Shown here piece by piece: positions 1 to 12,550 of a stretch of DNA of 64,000 nt (the stretch's first letter is position 1; each line of letters opens with the position of its first letter). A program made the translations under genes and the position numbers. This DNA is from Acheta domesticus (Eukaryota > Arthropoda > Insecta > Orthoptera > Gryllidae): positions 68,624,550 through 68,688,549 of the forward strand of contig JAHLJT010009419.1 in NCBI GenBank assembly GCA_031308135.1. Reading direction: 5' to 3'. The notes under the pieces were generated by a model. It was not told the origin of the DNA, searched no databases, and was given only the letters and a program-made list of their open reading frames with translations.

Positions 1-503
1 AAATGTTATGTAAGAAAAAACGACAGATTTTAAATAAATTGTGGTAAAAATGCTTCTAGTAAAATTTTAATAAGCAGCTTGTGTAAATAATATTAATTGG
101 TGATTCGGAGGCATACTATAACAGAATTTAATAGAAAGTTCAAAGAGTCTAGATAATTTAAAATCAAATATATTATATTAATAAATATTCATGAAGAGTA
201 AACTTCTGAATCGAAGTGTGAAAACTCTATAATCGTTGTGTACGTTCGAAGGTTCGAAACCGATTCGATTCCTACATAATGTAGATGTCGTAGTAACACC
301 CTCTCATAAATATTAATTATTATACTTTTTGAGGGAAATATTGTGTTATTATCTATAAAATATTGTTTGTTTTGCATTGAAAAATTTTATTTTTGAATCC
401 AGAATACAGGAATAATATATCCTCAAATTGAGAAGCGTAATGTAACTTCACGACCAAACATTAACGTGTCAGGAAACGGAACAAAGCGACCACGCGACAG
501 AAG

Positions 504-760
504 ATGAAGGGCCAGGCCGAAGGGTTGAGGCGGTGGCCCCACGCAAGGAGACGCGCGTCGGTTGTACAAAGCGGCACAGCGACGGGGCGTCGAGGCGACG
601 CGACGGGGAGACGGAGCGACGAGGCTTTGGGGCTGCTGGGAGAAGTGGTGACCGTACTAAGCGGCAGCGAGTCGACGGGGTTTCGTAGGGGCCTGATAGG
701 CAATGGCGAGGCGACGAAACGACGAGGCTGCGACAAGACATGGAGACCAAAATAAGCGAT
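504..760. other. GC-rich island
   Basis: A purine-leaning, CpG-bearing segment in otherwise AT-rich DNA. Open frames on both strands have Arg/Ser/Pro-rich low-complexity translations without a recognisable domain, so I do not call a gene. Confidence 0.5.
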
Positions 761-951
761 TGGACGACGGAGTGATGTGTGTAGGCAAGTCAACGGAATG
801 ACACGGCAATGGGACGATATGATAACCACACGAAGCAACAGCGATGCGATAAGCATGAGATCGCAGGCCGGAGGGGCAATAGAAACTATGAGGTGAGAAG
901 ATGCTGGATACGAAAGAGGTCAGGATCGGGGCGTTTTAACTCCCTTATAAC

Positions 952-1109
952 GTGGTGGAGACGATTACAGTGGCACTCTCTTCTGCGGCACCTTCTTACA
1001 GGAACTAAAATACGAACTTCTGCCAACGATGTGGTGGAGACGATTACAGTGGCACTCTCTTCTGCGGCACCTTCTTACAGGAACTAAAGTACGAACTTCT
1101 GCCAACGAT
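952..1109. repeat. tandem duplication, 2 x 79 bp
   Basis: The block starting GTGGTGGAGACGATTACAG and ending TTCTGCCAACGAT occurs twice head to tail (952-1030 and 1031-1109). I see one difference (AAAATA against AAAGTA), so the duplication is recent or was homogenised. Confidence 0.95.
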
Positions 1110-1407
1110 ACTTCAAACGTGGCTGCTGCGTATGTTCGCGAGACGCAAGCAGGCGCGTAATGTTACAAAAGCTAGCGTCGATGTTCGCGCTTTCTTTGGC
1201 GGTTTGTTATAGGTATATATTATGAATAATTAAGAATTTAGAAGACACTTTTCGCACTTTTCAGATATCAACCAATTTTTATGAGCGGAAGTTGGCGAGC
1301 CTAACCTGCAGCTGTACCCGGCGACACTAGCGCCTCCTTTAGTAGCACCCTCCAGTTTTGTCCTCAGTTTTGATGGAGAGTTGCAAGGCCCTGGGCAGGA
1401 CGGCAAC

Positions 1408-1775
1408 CTCAAGCGTATGCAGTGGATCGCTGAAACGTAGGGCGTCGGGGAAGAGAGGTGGTGGGAACCGGGTGGGGAGGCTCGGAAGGACAGGCGCGGC
1501 GGGTGGGGCGGAAGGGCGAGGCATGCGTCATGGGCCGGAACAACGCGCGCGGGTCCCGGCGGCGGGGCTCGGTATGGCGCGATGCAGTGTGGGGTGACGT
1601 GGCGCGGCGTAGCTTGACGATAGGAGCGTATCGCTGTGGAACTGCCGAGCTAGAGGGCGTCCATGGTGGCCGGTCCGTGCCCCGCAGCGCATCCATCACG
1701 GCCCCGGCTCCGGGTCACGACCTTCCCGCCCCTCCCCGCCACCTCCCGCCCAATCGCTGCGACGGTTCGCACGTG
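1408..1775. other. GC-rich island
   Basis: CpG-dense and open in several frames on both strands, as expected from base composition. No coding signature is recognised. It could be a regulatory region or an unrecognised transposon end. Confidence 0.45.
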
Positions 1776-1959
1776 CCATGATCCATAGGACCCGGCTGAC
1801 TTTGACGCATATATGTCTTCCCCGTTACTCTGGACGCGTATCCCTGCGTTTATCATCTTTTCCAGTGCCTAATCGATTATCTCGTCATCTAATTGACAGT
1901 TGTCTTTCCAGTGGATTTTGTCATACGATTTCCATTTTTACATTCTCGCCCATACTAAC

Positions 1960-2643
1960 GGAAGAAGAGAAAGTATTGTAATCGTGCGCCGGAAAGCGGA
2001 GAATTTTCGATGCAAAAACTCTCTTTTCTGGATCCCGATAACGAAAAAGTGGATATATCCAGTTGCTAAATCTAGAAAAAAATCCTCTAACACGTGGTGT
2101 AGCGAGAATCCAAGTTTTGTGGGTCCTTGTTCCCGAAAAATCAAATGACGCCAAAACGTCTGTCAATCTGTTCGTCTGTCCGTCTGCCTGTCCATCTATG
2201 AACAACGTAAGCGGCTAAACCATTGAGACGATTTTCTCCAAAATTGGTATTCCCCAATCGATCTGTCCGATGTCGCGGCCTCTTGAATTTGAAACCTAGA
2301 TTTTAATTTATGGGGGTACATTACATGAAATTCTGTGACATTGTCAATATTTTCAAAAAAATTGCTCAATTTTTTTTATTAAATAGTGTGTAGGACGTTT
2401 AAGAGAATGGTGCAGGTCTCATGTTCGTTGAAAACCATGATTTTTCGAAAGTTCAAAATTTCTTCATCGTCTTCCTGCAACTAAAATAGTAAAGAAAGAT
2501 TTTCCCTTTATGAAATCTGTTCCTTAAAGATATATAATTTTGAAATAAGGCCATGTACAATTTTTCTTAAATTTGAGTACTTTTCGCGTAATTTTGCCTG
2601 AAAATACAGCCGAGTAAGTACGTGCTGTTTTAGCACCACTGGT
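1960..2643 (+). mobile_element. Family H (Helitron-like) copy, + orientation
   Basis: It shares with other copies the block GAAAAAGTGGAT...CACGTGGTGTAG...TTTTGTGGGTCCTTG, followed by a GTCTGTC/GTCCGTC tract at about 2157-2195. It ends GTGCTGTTTTAGCACCACTGGT at about 2622-2643, with a 5-bp hairpin (GTGCT/AGCAC), terminal CTGGT and T as the next base. The 5' boundary is approximate. Confidence 0.7.
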
Positions 2644-3719
2644 TTCTTATTATACTCCTCGTCCTCGTCACCTGCCAATACGAAATCATTTTTTGTGTTC
2701 CAGTTGCGTTACATATTGCACAAATGGACTGACATATTGATTAGGAGAATTTCAGTTTCTTTCTTTCTTTCCTAATCTCGTTATCTGTCCTGTCATGTGC
2801 ACTTTCTGTCTATTTTTATCGTAAAGCATAATTATACCAACACTGTCTGACAAGTAGTCTTTGATTATTCCTTAGCGTGACAATGATAAAGTACTCGCGT
2901 TTCTCTACGTTTTCTGCTTTCATTTCTTTCTATTACATAACATGTTTTTACGACAAATTTGAATAAATAGGAGTGTCAGAAATCGATTACGTGTATTACG
3001 CATTAGAGACGTATAATTTAATAAATATCTAACAAAGCTTTCTTCGAGGTTTAATTACAAAATAGAAAGACCAGAGTAACACGGTAACCACAAGTGGCGA
3101 TTTCAACGGTCGAACTAAAAAATGACATCCCCGCACCATTGTAGATCCATGGCAAAGTACGTGTATATTATGCCTAATGCAAAATAGAATATAGCCATTC
3201 CAATTTAATACATTTTACAATTCAGTGGTTAACTACTATTTGATTATAATTAATACAATCAATAAGAACTCTATAAGAACTTATATAATGTGATTCATAA
3301 TATTTGTTTTCAATTGATTTCAGTGGATATTTATTAGATATCAAAAAACCCGTACCAAGTTTCATTAAAGTCCTTTCCCAGCTACCAAATCCTGCTAGAA
3401 ATCGGAGCTTGTTAATCTGTGCCCATCTTCGAATCCCGAGCGCAGGCGACGGGAGGGGGGGGTGCTTTCGCTTGTACCCCTTTTCTTTTCTACGGTTTGG
3501 GGATCACAGTGACTTTTGCCATTGAAAACCACTGAATGGATGACGATTAGGGTAATCATGAAGGAGAGTGATGATGTGATGCGAGATAAATGATTACGGT
3601 TTGGTGGTTCAGGTATCAATCCTTGATAGAATGATAATCCAACCATGACTCAAGCAAATGGTGGAGACGCCTATGCTGTACGTGAGTGAATAAGTAGTGC
3701 GGAATTCCGGACGCGCCAA

Positions 3720-3960
3720 CTACTCCTCATTAGTCCGTAATGTGTACTTATATCCCGGGAGACAGCGTTGTTCTTTCCCCGCTGAATATGAGATCCGGCG
3801 CCGACTTACACGTCGGCAGGAGTGTTCGTCCTCAAGGTATCTCCCTTTGTAGCACCGTCTCAGGCGGGTCAATCTCTTCTCTGTTGACTGGTGTCCCCAC
3901 AGTGTGTGGTAGTGTCGTCTATGCATTGTGTAAACGTGTGTGTGTGTAAGCGGAGAGAAG
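3720..3960 (-). repeat. (TG)n-linked dispersed repeat, Family S
   Basis: Read on the - strand it ends ACGGACTAATGAGG, like the copies near 17.1, 57.2 and 59.2 kb, and its other side carries a short (GT)n tract at 3937-3948. Similarity between copies is patchy. No internal promoter boxes were confirmed. Confidence 0.5.
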
Positions 3961-4369
3961 GGGACAAATGTGGGGAAGAGATGATTGCGCGCAGTCCTTA
4001 GTCTGTTTTTTTGGATACTGCTCCGGCATTCGCCTACTATTGATCGGTGAAACCACAGACAACTACCAATCAAAACAATTAAAATTCTCCTCCAGGCACT
4101 GCTTGAATTCGCCCAGCCGTCTAGCTAGTGTCGAAAATTCGCCACCGTCGTACCTCGAACCCTCGGTACTCCCAGTCAATAAAACCTCAAATGCAACAAA
4201 ATCGCCATTGAGCTATCGCAGCGGGTGGCCATGCCCTACCCTTACAGGGACACGAAACCGCAGCCTTCGACTCAGTGTCCTGGGGCGTTGCCCCATGCCC
4301 CTCCGCTGTCGAGACGGGCTTCGAGCTTCGGGAGTCTGTTAGCAATATCGCGAACGCTGCATTGATGTA

Positions 4370-4565
4370 ACTGACGCAGTTCGCTGCGAACTGTCTGCGG
4401 CGGAGGCGGAGTCGGTGGCAGTAATTAACCGGGAGGGCCGCGTCGCTGACCTGCGCTTCGCCTGCGCCGTGCCGCGCCCGCAGCGTCAGCAGCCCTTGCG
4501 GCGCCCCTGCCGCGCCCGCGGGGCGGACAGCGTCCTTCGCCTGACAGGAGGGGCGCTCTGACAGG
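4370..4565. other. GC-rich island
   Basis: A CpG-rich block of about 200 bp. Low-complexity open frames on the - strand cross it. No family recognised. Confidence 0.4.
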
Positions 4566-5261
4566 GAGCACAACCTAGTGGATGAGGATGTCTCCCAATA
4601 AGAACAGTTTCGAGAATTGAAAGTTAAAGTTTTTCTATATAGCGTCAAGAATGTCGTTCATAGTTATCCACACAAATCTATACTTTTAGCCAATAATCGT
4701 CTCATATTATTTCAGTAGTATACCTTCTCTTTGTGGCTCTCACATGCAACCTATCTTTATCAGTCTCAAAAGAAAGAGAATTTCAAGATGTGACAAATTG
4801 CACTTTGACTTTTAAAATATGAAGGATTTGTTTAACAAAGTTGTACTAAGTAACAACACTGAAAATCAATGCATGGTTCTCGTATAACTCTGTTTTATTT
4901 TCTTTTGGAGTTTCGATGTGTTTTTGGGACGTTATTATTCAATATAAAACGAGATTATGTTTAAAACTAAACGTCAAACGTATTCTGGATTTAACATAAT
5001 ACAAACATTACCTATCGTTGCAGAGTTTATTATACCCAGCCGGACAGACGATCCCACTGTAGCGAGAAGCACACACTACGTTAGTTCTTGCCGAATGCGA
5101 TGTACGCTCTTTATTTCACTTGGAATTCCGCGAATGAAAGATCGTTCCGCTCTATTAAATTCCTATCAAACCGCCGTACGGTGCACCCACGTCGATTGAT
5201 CGCATATGCATCGAAATGAAATGGATTTTTTTACGCTGGCAGAAATCAACCAGGACAAGTA

Positions 5262-6146
5262 CAGTAATCCCATCAAGCATTCACGATAGTTAGATACCCA
5301 AAAAACATCGCGAATTTTAAATCCGCGAATGTTGAGTCTATCTATTAATGAAGGAAAGTGGTTTAGGATTCCTCGATGTCGAAACACTGATTAAAAATAA
5401 AGAAAAAAATATCCGACAAACAATGGCAATAGAACTGAGTAAGCGCTACGACAAACAGAATTCACAATTAACATCCCAAAATGAAGAAATAAAACAACGT
5501 TTGAAACTTGTTTCAAAGTTGACAGTAATTGAATATAAGATTTGGATTTTTTATTTTTTTGGTTTCATCACCCTCCTCGTTGTTCGAATATCCAATATGG
5601 AAGAGTTGCAGCTTCTACTCTCTCTCTATTTAGAAGTTATTTGCATGTTGGAATCACATTCGAATGCCCTTTTCACCAGAGCTTGTTGAAGTTTTAGAAC
5701 GTCATTAACAGTTTTGACATTGATGTTGCTACAGGACGCAGTTTCGCTTCCGTTACTTCATTTACCTTCTTGAATGAGGTCATTATAATGAGAGTTGTAC
5801 TGATCCTGAATGACTTTTCTGTTCATGTGGGTAAAACCCTTACCTCCAATTTGACGCAACTGAATTGAATTATTTTACAATTGTGTTATTCTATTAAATG
5901 TGAATTGATATTTCAACTTTTAAATTATTGCAGAAAGTGGTACTTTCAGAACCGACGTCTGCCACGTTCCGTTTCCTAGAGATACTGCTAAAAGAAATGA
6001 AATATGCTCCCTTCAAAGAAAATGTAATACGACCAAAGGCACACTCGCGAATGATGAAATCGCGAATGTTAAAACTTTTAGCATTTCTCTAATCGTGAAT
6101 GTTCGGAACTCGCGAATAGCGAATTCGCGGATGTCGAGGGATACTG
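5262..6146. mobile_element. pogo/Tigger-like DNA transposon, non-autonomous or decayed
   Basis: The left end is CAGTAATCCCATCAAGCATT. The right end, read on the - strand, is CAGTATCCCTCGACATCCGC, followed by further repeats of the CGCGAATT kind. Both ends are directly flanked by TA (5260-5261 and 6147-6148), the target duplication of Tc1/mariner/pogo elements, and this wording is typical of Tigger ends. Inside is a 113-codon open frame (5348-5689, +) that I do not recognise as a transposase. The terminal repeats are only partly alike. Confidence 0.62.
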
Positions 6147-7129
6147 TATATTACCCGTGACCCCAACCCTCGGAACAACAGTCCAGCGCCCCATGAGAAA
6201 GCGGAAGTGAGCCATAAGGGGTCAAGGGATCGCGAGACCTTGGGGGGTTTGGGGATATTTGGTAAGGGGCGTGGCATCGCATTGGGTTATCGGGTTGAAG
6301 GGCATATCAGGAAATAAAGACAAATGGTTGGGTTCGCTGTCGTTCGTCGTCAGCTGTGACGAACGGATTCAAAGACACAATTTTAAAATATTCAAGTAAT
6401 TAATGAGAAACCATGACACTATGAATGTGTTTTCATAATCGTCTTTAACATGGAAATGGAACAATTTATACTTACAGTTTCAGTTGAGTAAATTATCGAT
6501 AATGGTAGCAACCATACAAAACGAACACATTCTTGCGAGAATCTCGACAATGACATATTTTTTTCCTATATGAACAGGACGTGGAAGGCAGTGACAATAT
6601 GAGATCAAATGCATTCCGTTTTATTCTTGTTTATATATTGTTCCCCAAAACATGCAACTCACGTGAGTTTATTTAATTCATTTCTAATTTTAATAGTGAC
6701 ACTTTCATTTAATGAGCATTTAGTATAGTCAAAATTAAAGAAATGAAATATTAAATGGGGGAATAATTATGGCGGCAATTAATTTCTCCCTGTAGCTCAA
6801 ATATTACTGAACGAATTTATCGACGGAAGTATTTGTATAGTTGGTTGAAATGCAACAAATTTTATGAATTTCCGTGACACTGTAACACAAAAAAGGAATT
6901 TATTACTTTAATCTTTTTTACCACATGAGAATAAAGAAACAACCAAAACTTAATTTAACTCTTGCAACATGTAAATGAATAAGTAATCAGTAAGTATAAT
7001 CAATTAGCTTTCTGTTAATTCTCTGAACAACAGATGATGGATAACAGGAGTGGTAAATGACTGTTCGAGAATTAGGTGCAGACTCGCAAGGATCTCCTAC
7101 TAAACATTTTCGCCTCTTAACAAATCTTC

Positions 7130-7840
7130 CACCCCGGTGTGACCAGGGTTTAATGGACGCTGCCCTTCCGTGAAAAGCAGCAGCTGCTCCTCCTGCGCCG
7201 GGGATTATCCTCCAAGGAAAGACGAGGGCGGAGGCGCGAAACGCTAGTCGCCACGATGTCGGCGTCATCTTCCCCGGAGGCCGTCGCCGCTCCTGATTAA
7301 CACGTCAGTCGGCCGACGCCGAGCGAGGCGCCTCGCCCTCTCCCCGCGCTTCCACCCCCACGGCCAGCCAACGCCCACACCCGCCCCCGTCCCACCCGCC
7401 CCCGTTCCCGTCCCACCCGCCCCCGCTCCCGCCCCCCCACCCGGCCCCCGCTCCTCCCCAACCCCCGCCACGTCCCTGCCACGCTCCCTCCACGCCCCCG
7501 CCCCCCGCCCCAGCCTCCGCCCCGCCCCTGCTTCTTTCCCCGCGTCCATCCCCTCCTCACGTTGGCACCCGCTCCCGCCCCCACGCTCACGCCCTCCCCT
7601 GCTCCAGCGCCTATACCGCGTTCACCCCGGCGGCGCGGCGGCGCCTGCCCCCGCATGGCTCCCGCCCCCGTCCCTGCCCACTGCCGCGGCTGTCGTTTGC
7701 GGGTGACGGCGTCAGGTGACGTATCGAGCGGCGGCGAAGGAGGCGGGGCCACTAAGCCCCCCGGCTCCTCGCTGAGCACGGCGCCCGCCTCCGCTGCCGC
7801 CCTCTTCACGAGGGCTTGGGGCCTAGCCCCTGGCTAGCTT
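7130..7840. other. GC-rich island with G-quadruplex-prone core
   Basis: A very C-rich + strand with CCCGCCCCCGTCCCA-type units repeated at about 7377-7470, hence many runs of three or more G on the - strand. Overlapping Ala/Pro/Gly/Arg-rich frames on both strands are compositional. Possible CpG-island promoter or enhancer, unproven. Confidence 0.5.
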
Positions 7841-8539
7841 AATTTGTAAGCAAAATAAGTAATAGTTATCAATTATCACCACACTATTCACTCAAATTAT
7901 CTATGTAAATAAAAATACTTATTTAATTTCATATTTCACTTTATGACGTGGATATCATTTAGCGTTGTTACATTTTGTGTAATTAATTAATCAAATTAGA
8001 GATAATTACCTATTTTAGAAATGTTCCTTAACTCAAAATTAGTGCTGCTAAATTAGCAAGTACTTTCCCGCCTTTAGTAATGGATATTTAACAGCATTTA
8101 TACCACAATTTCTCTTCAAAATACCACATCTTAGTCATCATGTTTTGTTAAACTCATTACAAATCGTAGAACATTTTGTGAAAAACTAAATATTTTCAAG
8201 GAGATATCAACAAATTTGACAATTAAAACTGCTTTTCATACAAGTAAATCATGTTCCAACAATAAGACGAAATTCACAGAAAGTATCCCGCATCGTTGTT
8301 GCCGAGCCATTGCTTCATTCCAATCTGATTTTTCTTGAAGACAAGCATTTTTTATTTCCTATATTTCAAATAGGTTTTAAATAATTTCTAAAAGATTAAT
8401 TTGTAAATCTGTAACAAAAGCTCGAAGGTAAGAAACGAACAAAGAAATATGAAATATTATGCAAATTCTAACTTACGAAGCATCCAACTGCCTGGAATTA
8501 CGTTCACCAAACACAAGAAATTCGCACCGGGCAATTATG

Positions 8540-9270
8540 TTTGTCGCCAAATTAGACAAAAAATACTCAAATTTTCAAAAAATTGAACTTGATCTATTTG
8601 AAGATCTGCTTTTGATGAACGCATTTCATTGAGAAAAATAATTATATCTTTACAATTAAAGTTGTAGGTAGACGCCGAATACTGTTTAATTTTTCTAAAC
8701 TTTCGAATGAGACTCGCACCATTTTCTTAAGGTTCCTCTACGCTATCTTAGGTCTAAATTTAATAAAAAAATGTGCCGTTTAAAAAAATAGTTTAAAGAA
8801 CATAAAAATTGCCTCTGCTTGACACAAAATTTCCCAAAAAATACTCATATTTTTGAAAAATTCAGCATGACATTTTTTGGGGTCTATTTTTGACGAACAC
8901 ATTTTATTTTAAAAACGATTATCTTCATAAATTATAATTGTAGAAACACGCCAAAAAATTAATTTTTTTTCAGATTTCGAAAAATCAACATTTTGAATAA
9001 ACATGAGATCTCGTCATTCTCTTAAACGTCCAATAACTATCCAATAACAAAGTTTAATCAAAAACGTTGGAGCCATTTTTTTTAATTTTGGAAATGTCCC
9101 TAGAGCTTTATGTAAAATAGCCCCCAAAATTAAAATATCTGTTTCAAATTCAAGTGCCCGCGACATCAGGGAAATAGATTGAAAAATTTTGCAGAAAATT
9201 GGCTGAACAGTTTTTCTGCCGAAAATTCGCCGTTTTTTAGTCCAGCATTACATAACTTAATCTCTGCCAC
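8540..9270 (-). mobile_element. Family H copy, - orientation, internally deleted
   Basis: The right side reads TCGCCGTTTTTTAGTCCAGCATTACATAACTT in pieces matching the reverse complement of other copies' 5' ends. The interior matches the copies at 2.3-2.5, 30.8 and 39.0 kb (ATTCTCTTAAACGTCC block). The (GTCY)n and CACGTGGTG segments are missing. Boundaries are approximate. Confidence 0.6.
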
Positions 9271-10070
9271 GTCAGCAGTAGTGTGAAAGTGAAAAGAGCT
9301 TTAGGTATCATTTTTAAAGGAATTTGTTCATCAAATATTGATCGTCAAATACGGTAATGTTGAATTTTTTCGAAAATATGACTTTTTTAAGTAATTTATC
9401 GTCAAACATGGTCGCCCCCTCCGAATTTACTGCGCTTCCTGAACGTAAAATTAATGGTGTTGCCAGACATTTGGATGCAATGTAAGTTAAAATTTGTAAA
9501 TTATTTAATATTTCTTTATGCGTTTCTTACATTGCAGCTTTTGTTATACGTTTCAGAATTCATCTTTTAGACATTATTTAAAACCTATTTTAAATTGTGT
9601 TCTTTAATTGAGTTAAATGTTAAAATGAATAGATGATTTTTCTTTGTTTAATAAGATATGAGATCGAAGAGTAATCAGGTAAACATCGAGTAATTTTGAT
9701 GAATATAACAATATTATATTTAACTATTAAAAATTTGTCCATCCATTTTCCTTTTCTTGCCAGCGGTATCAACAATGCTAATTGGCAAAACGTGTATCCC
9801 GTTCGAAATAGGTGTAATTTTTTCTTGCTGCAGCCCATTGTTGTAACTCCGTGCTGATAACAGAAGGTTATAATGACAGCTTCCTTTGGTTCGTGTTAAT
9901 ACAAACCAATCATTTTATTTAGGGCTAAAATTCGCATCGTGCATCGTTGGTACATGTATGTAAAATATCAATACACTAAATTTAATGGACGTAAGCTATT
10001 TAAGGGTTTGAATTTTTAAAAATTTGTGTATTTTTCACGATTTATTTGTTAAAGAATTTTTCAAATGGTG

Positions 10071-10083
10071 GTTGAAGAGTAAG
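10071..10083. repeat. target-site duplication, left copy (13 bp)
   Basis: GTTGAAGAGTAAG, repeated exactly at 10355-10367, flanking the SINE. Confidence 0.9.
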
Positions 10084-10354
10084 CCCTCGCTGTTCAGCTC
10101 ATTGGCCAGCGTGCTCGTTTTCCATACCGCGACCCCGGGTTTGATTCCCGGTTGGGAATGTGCGTTTCTCTTGCAAGGTCTCAGTATATGTGGCTTTGTG
10201 ACGCTGAGAAAACTCACTTTTCAGGCTGAGAAGACCAGAATACGGCATAGGGATATCTTCGTACTAACCACATGTACCCTCTAAACCCATGGCCGTGAGA
10301 CCGCAGGTAGGCCATGGCCCGTACGCGCGCTGTCGCACCAAGTGCAGACAGACA
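10084..10354 (+). mobile_element. tRNA-derived SINE, 271 bp, with 13-bp target duplication
   Basis: The head is tRNA-like: an A-box-like GCTCATTGGCCAGCGT, then a B-box region GGGTTTGATTCCCGG at the usual spacing. A non-tRNA body follows, and the tail has short ACAG repeats (GCAGACAGACA). Perfect 13-bp direct repeats on both sides show insertion by target-primed retrotransposition. The short tail and exact flanks suggest a fairly young insertion. Confidence 0.85.
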
Positions 10355-10367
10355 GTTGAAGAGTAAG
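10355..10367. repeat. target-site duplication, right copy (13 bp)
   Basis: GTTGAAGAGTAAG, identical to 10071-10083. Confidence 0.9.
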
Positions 10368-10404
10368 ACAGAAATTGTCATATTATAATGTTACATACCC
10401 ATTA

Positions 10405-10446
10405 GCAATATCGCGAGGAAGTGCGTGCTGTTGTAGCACCACTAGT
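10405..10446 (+). mobile_element. Family H solitary 3' end
   Basis: The terminus GTGCTGTTGTAGCACCACTAGT carries a perfect 5-bp stem (10425-10429 with 10435-10439) and terminal CTAGT, followed by T. Nothing clearly related precedes it by more than a few tens of bases. Confidence 0.6.
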
Positions 10447-12121
10447 TTGCAAGTTCTGTAAGGTTTACTTCAGGGATTCTGTTAAATTTGTTTAGGTTTT
10501 AGTTTAATGTCCAAAAATTAAAGAAAATCAACTTGATGTTCAAACATCTAGGACGTAATGTATTGAATGTAAATACATAACAAGAAATCGTTGGTAACAC
10601 ACCACTATTTTAGAAAATCTTTATGAAAATAAAGATTTGACATTTATGTAAGTTTATTTTTGACAGATTCATCAAGAGAAACAGACGTATTATTTATTAA
10701 TTGTAATTGACAAGACAATTACCAAAATACAAACATAAATATTTTTCTTTCACAAAGAATGGTCTCAAAACCAGTTGTATTATTTTTGTTTCTCTCCATC
10801 AAAACCTTACCTGGATAATTTAAACACTTTTATCAACATAAAAAAGAGAAATTATTTTTTATCAATCGCTTGATGTAAGGATCATCTACATAAGTTGTGT
10901 AAGCTAATTAAACTCTTTAAATGAATGTATTTTGTGATATTTTGTGATTTGAAATCATGATGAAAGAAAACGCAGTGATTCTACCAGTGACTTGATTTAT
11001 AATTTAAATTACTTTCGTCTAATAAGACGATAATTTTTAATTTCATTTTAATGTGAAAATATATATCTAGACCCTGTTATTGACTTGAAACAAAAACAAT
11101 TCGTCGTATACAGGTCTTCCCTAAACTAACTCAACAAAGAGTATCTCCTAAACATTGTTGGTTATAAATACAACGATTGCTCTAACCTATAAACAAATTC
11201 AAGCAAAGTACCTTGATTCCTAAATCCTGCGCTTCATCGTAAGTGGAATCATACAACAGCGCAAGCGAGGTGGGGCAGCACATCGCATGCAGATCGATAG
11301 CATCCCCATCCAGCGAAGACAAGCCGCGAGGCGCCTACGAGCGAATTTTTATGCAAAATAAATGAATGAGCTCTCATCCTTCCCTGGCTTACTCGTTCCG
11401 TTAATGGACAATGCGGCGCCCGGTTTGCGTGTGTGTGTATAAGTGTGTAGTCTCATGGGTTTCCGTACTCGTGCACTTTGTTGCAAATTTATTCACACTC
11501 CGTCCACTCTGCTCCGTTTGGCGAGACATAGTACGCAAAGAAATTTGAAAAATCAGAAAGTAAAGTGGAAATAATCAGATCTGATGGAACACTATCTTAA
11601 ATAATTTCAACCAATTTGTACCAAACAAACTTATTTTAGAAATAGATTTCTTGTTTTCTGTCTGATTATCAGCGACAGAGAGTTTTTCGTTAATAACACT
11701 AACAAGCTCTTCGAAATAAGAAATACAATGGAGATTCTTTGTGATTAATTTTTATATTTTTTAGTTGTCAACCGTTTTATTTCGAACTTCAATCTGTTTT
11801 AGCACATAAACTGAGCAGAATGAAAAAAAAATTGCATGCAAAGTGATGATATTTAAAAATCAGATTTGAAATGGACATTGAGTAATATCGGAAGTAGTTC
11901 TCATATGATGTTCCAAGAAAGATCTCGATTTCCCCTCTTCTTTGCGGATTAAAATTGTCAACTTAGTGTCTTATTTGACAAACGGTGCTCCTTTACAACC
12001 GAAAAATTTGGCTTCATGGTTATAAAATCTACACTTTTTCCAATATAGGTTGTGAATTTTCTTTCGGCAAAAAATAAACGTTATAAATATTTAACCGAAC
12101 ATCGCTAATGCGTCTCTAAAC

Positions 12122-12550
12122 CAGGGGTGTCCAATTGGCGGTCCGCAGATCGCATGCAGCCCGCGGTGTCATTTTTTGTGGCCCGTGAAACATCAAAAGT
12201 GAAAGTCCCTTCCACCCATGTTTTGCGAGAAGATTTTGCACCCAGCGCACACTCTCTGCGGGGTTAACATTCCATATTGTAAAAATAGGTTAAGTTTAGA
12301 TTGAAAGATTTTGTCTTGTAAATTCAGAAATTCAAAATCATCTCAATGTGTTTCACTGCGTTATGCATGCGTAAGGCTTATTATCACGCATGGTTCTATT
12401 CCCCCCCTGCTTCACAGCAGCCGGGTGAACTGCCGAGATCAACAATATGGGGAAGTTAGGGGTTTATCGCCCGAGTAATGAAAATATGGTCCGCAGCCAT
12501 ATTAAAGGTTTTAGTAGTGGCTTTGAGGCTTTGCGAGTTGGTCACCCTTG
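12122..12550. mobile_element. hAT-type MITE, 429 bp, with 8-bp target duplication
   Basis: The left end is CAGGGGTGTCCAATTGGC. The right end, read on the - strand, is CAAGGGTGACCAACTCGC: 14 of 18 positions agree. The 8-mer CTCTAAAC lies exactly on both sides (12114-12121 and 12551-12558). End wording and 8-bp duplication are diagnostic for hAT elements. It has no transposase and is therefore non-autonomous. Confidence 0.9.

Noticed and set aside
4187..4648. 153-codon frame on the - strand
   Set aside because: Half of it crosses AT-rich sequence with no motif, the rest is a GC-rich island. No similarity recognised.
7297..7837. Long Ala/Gly/Arg/Pro frames on both strands (up to 170 codons)
   Set aside because: Explained by extreme C/G content, open in several frames at once, with no recognisable protein.
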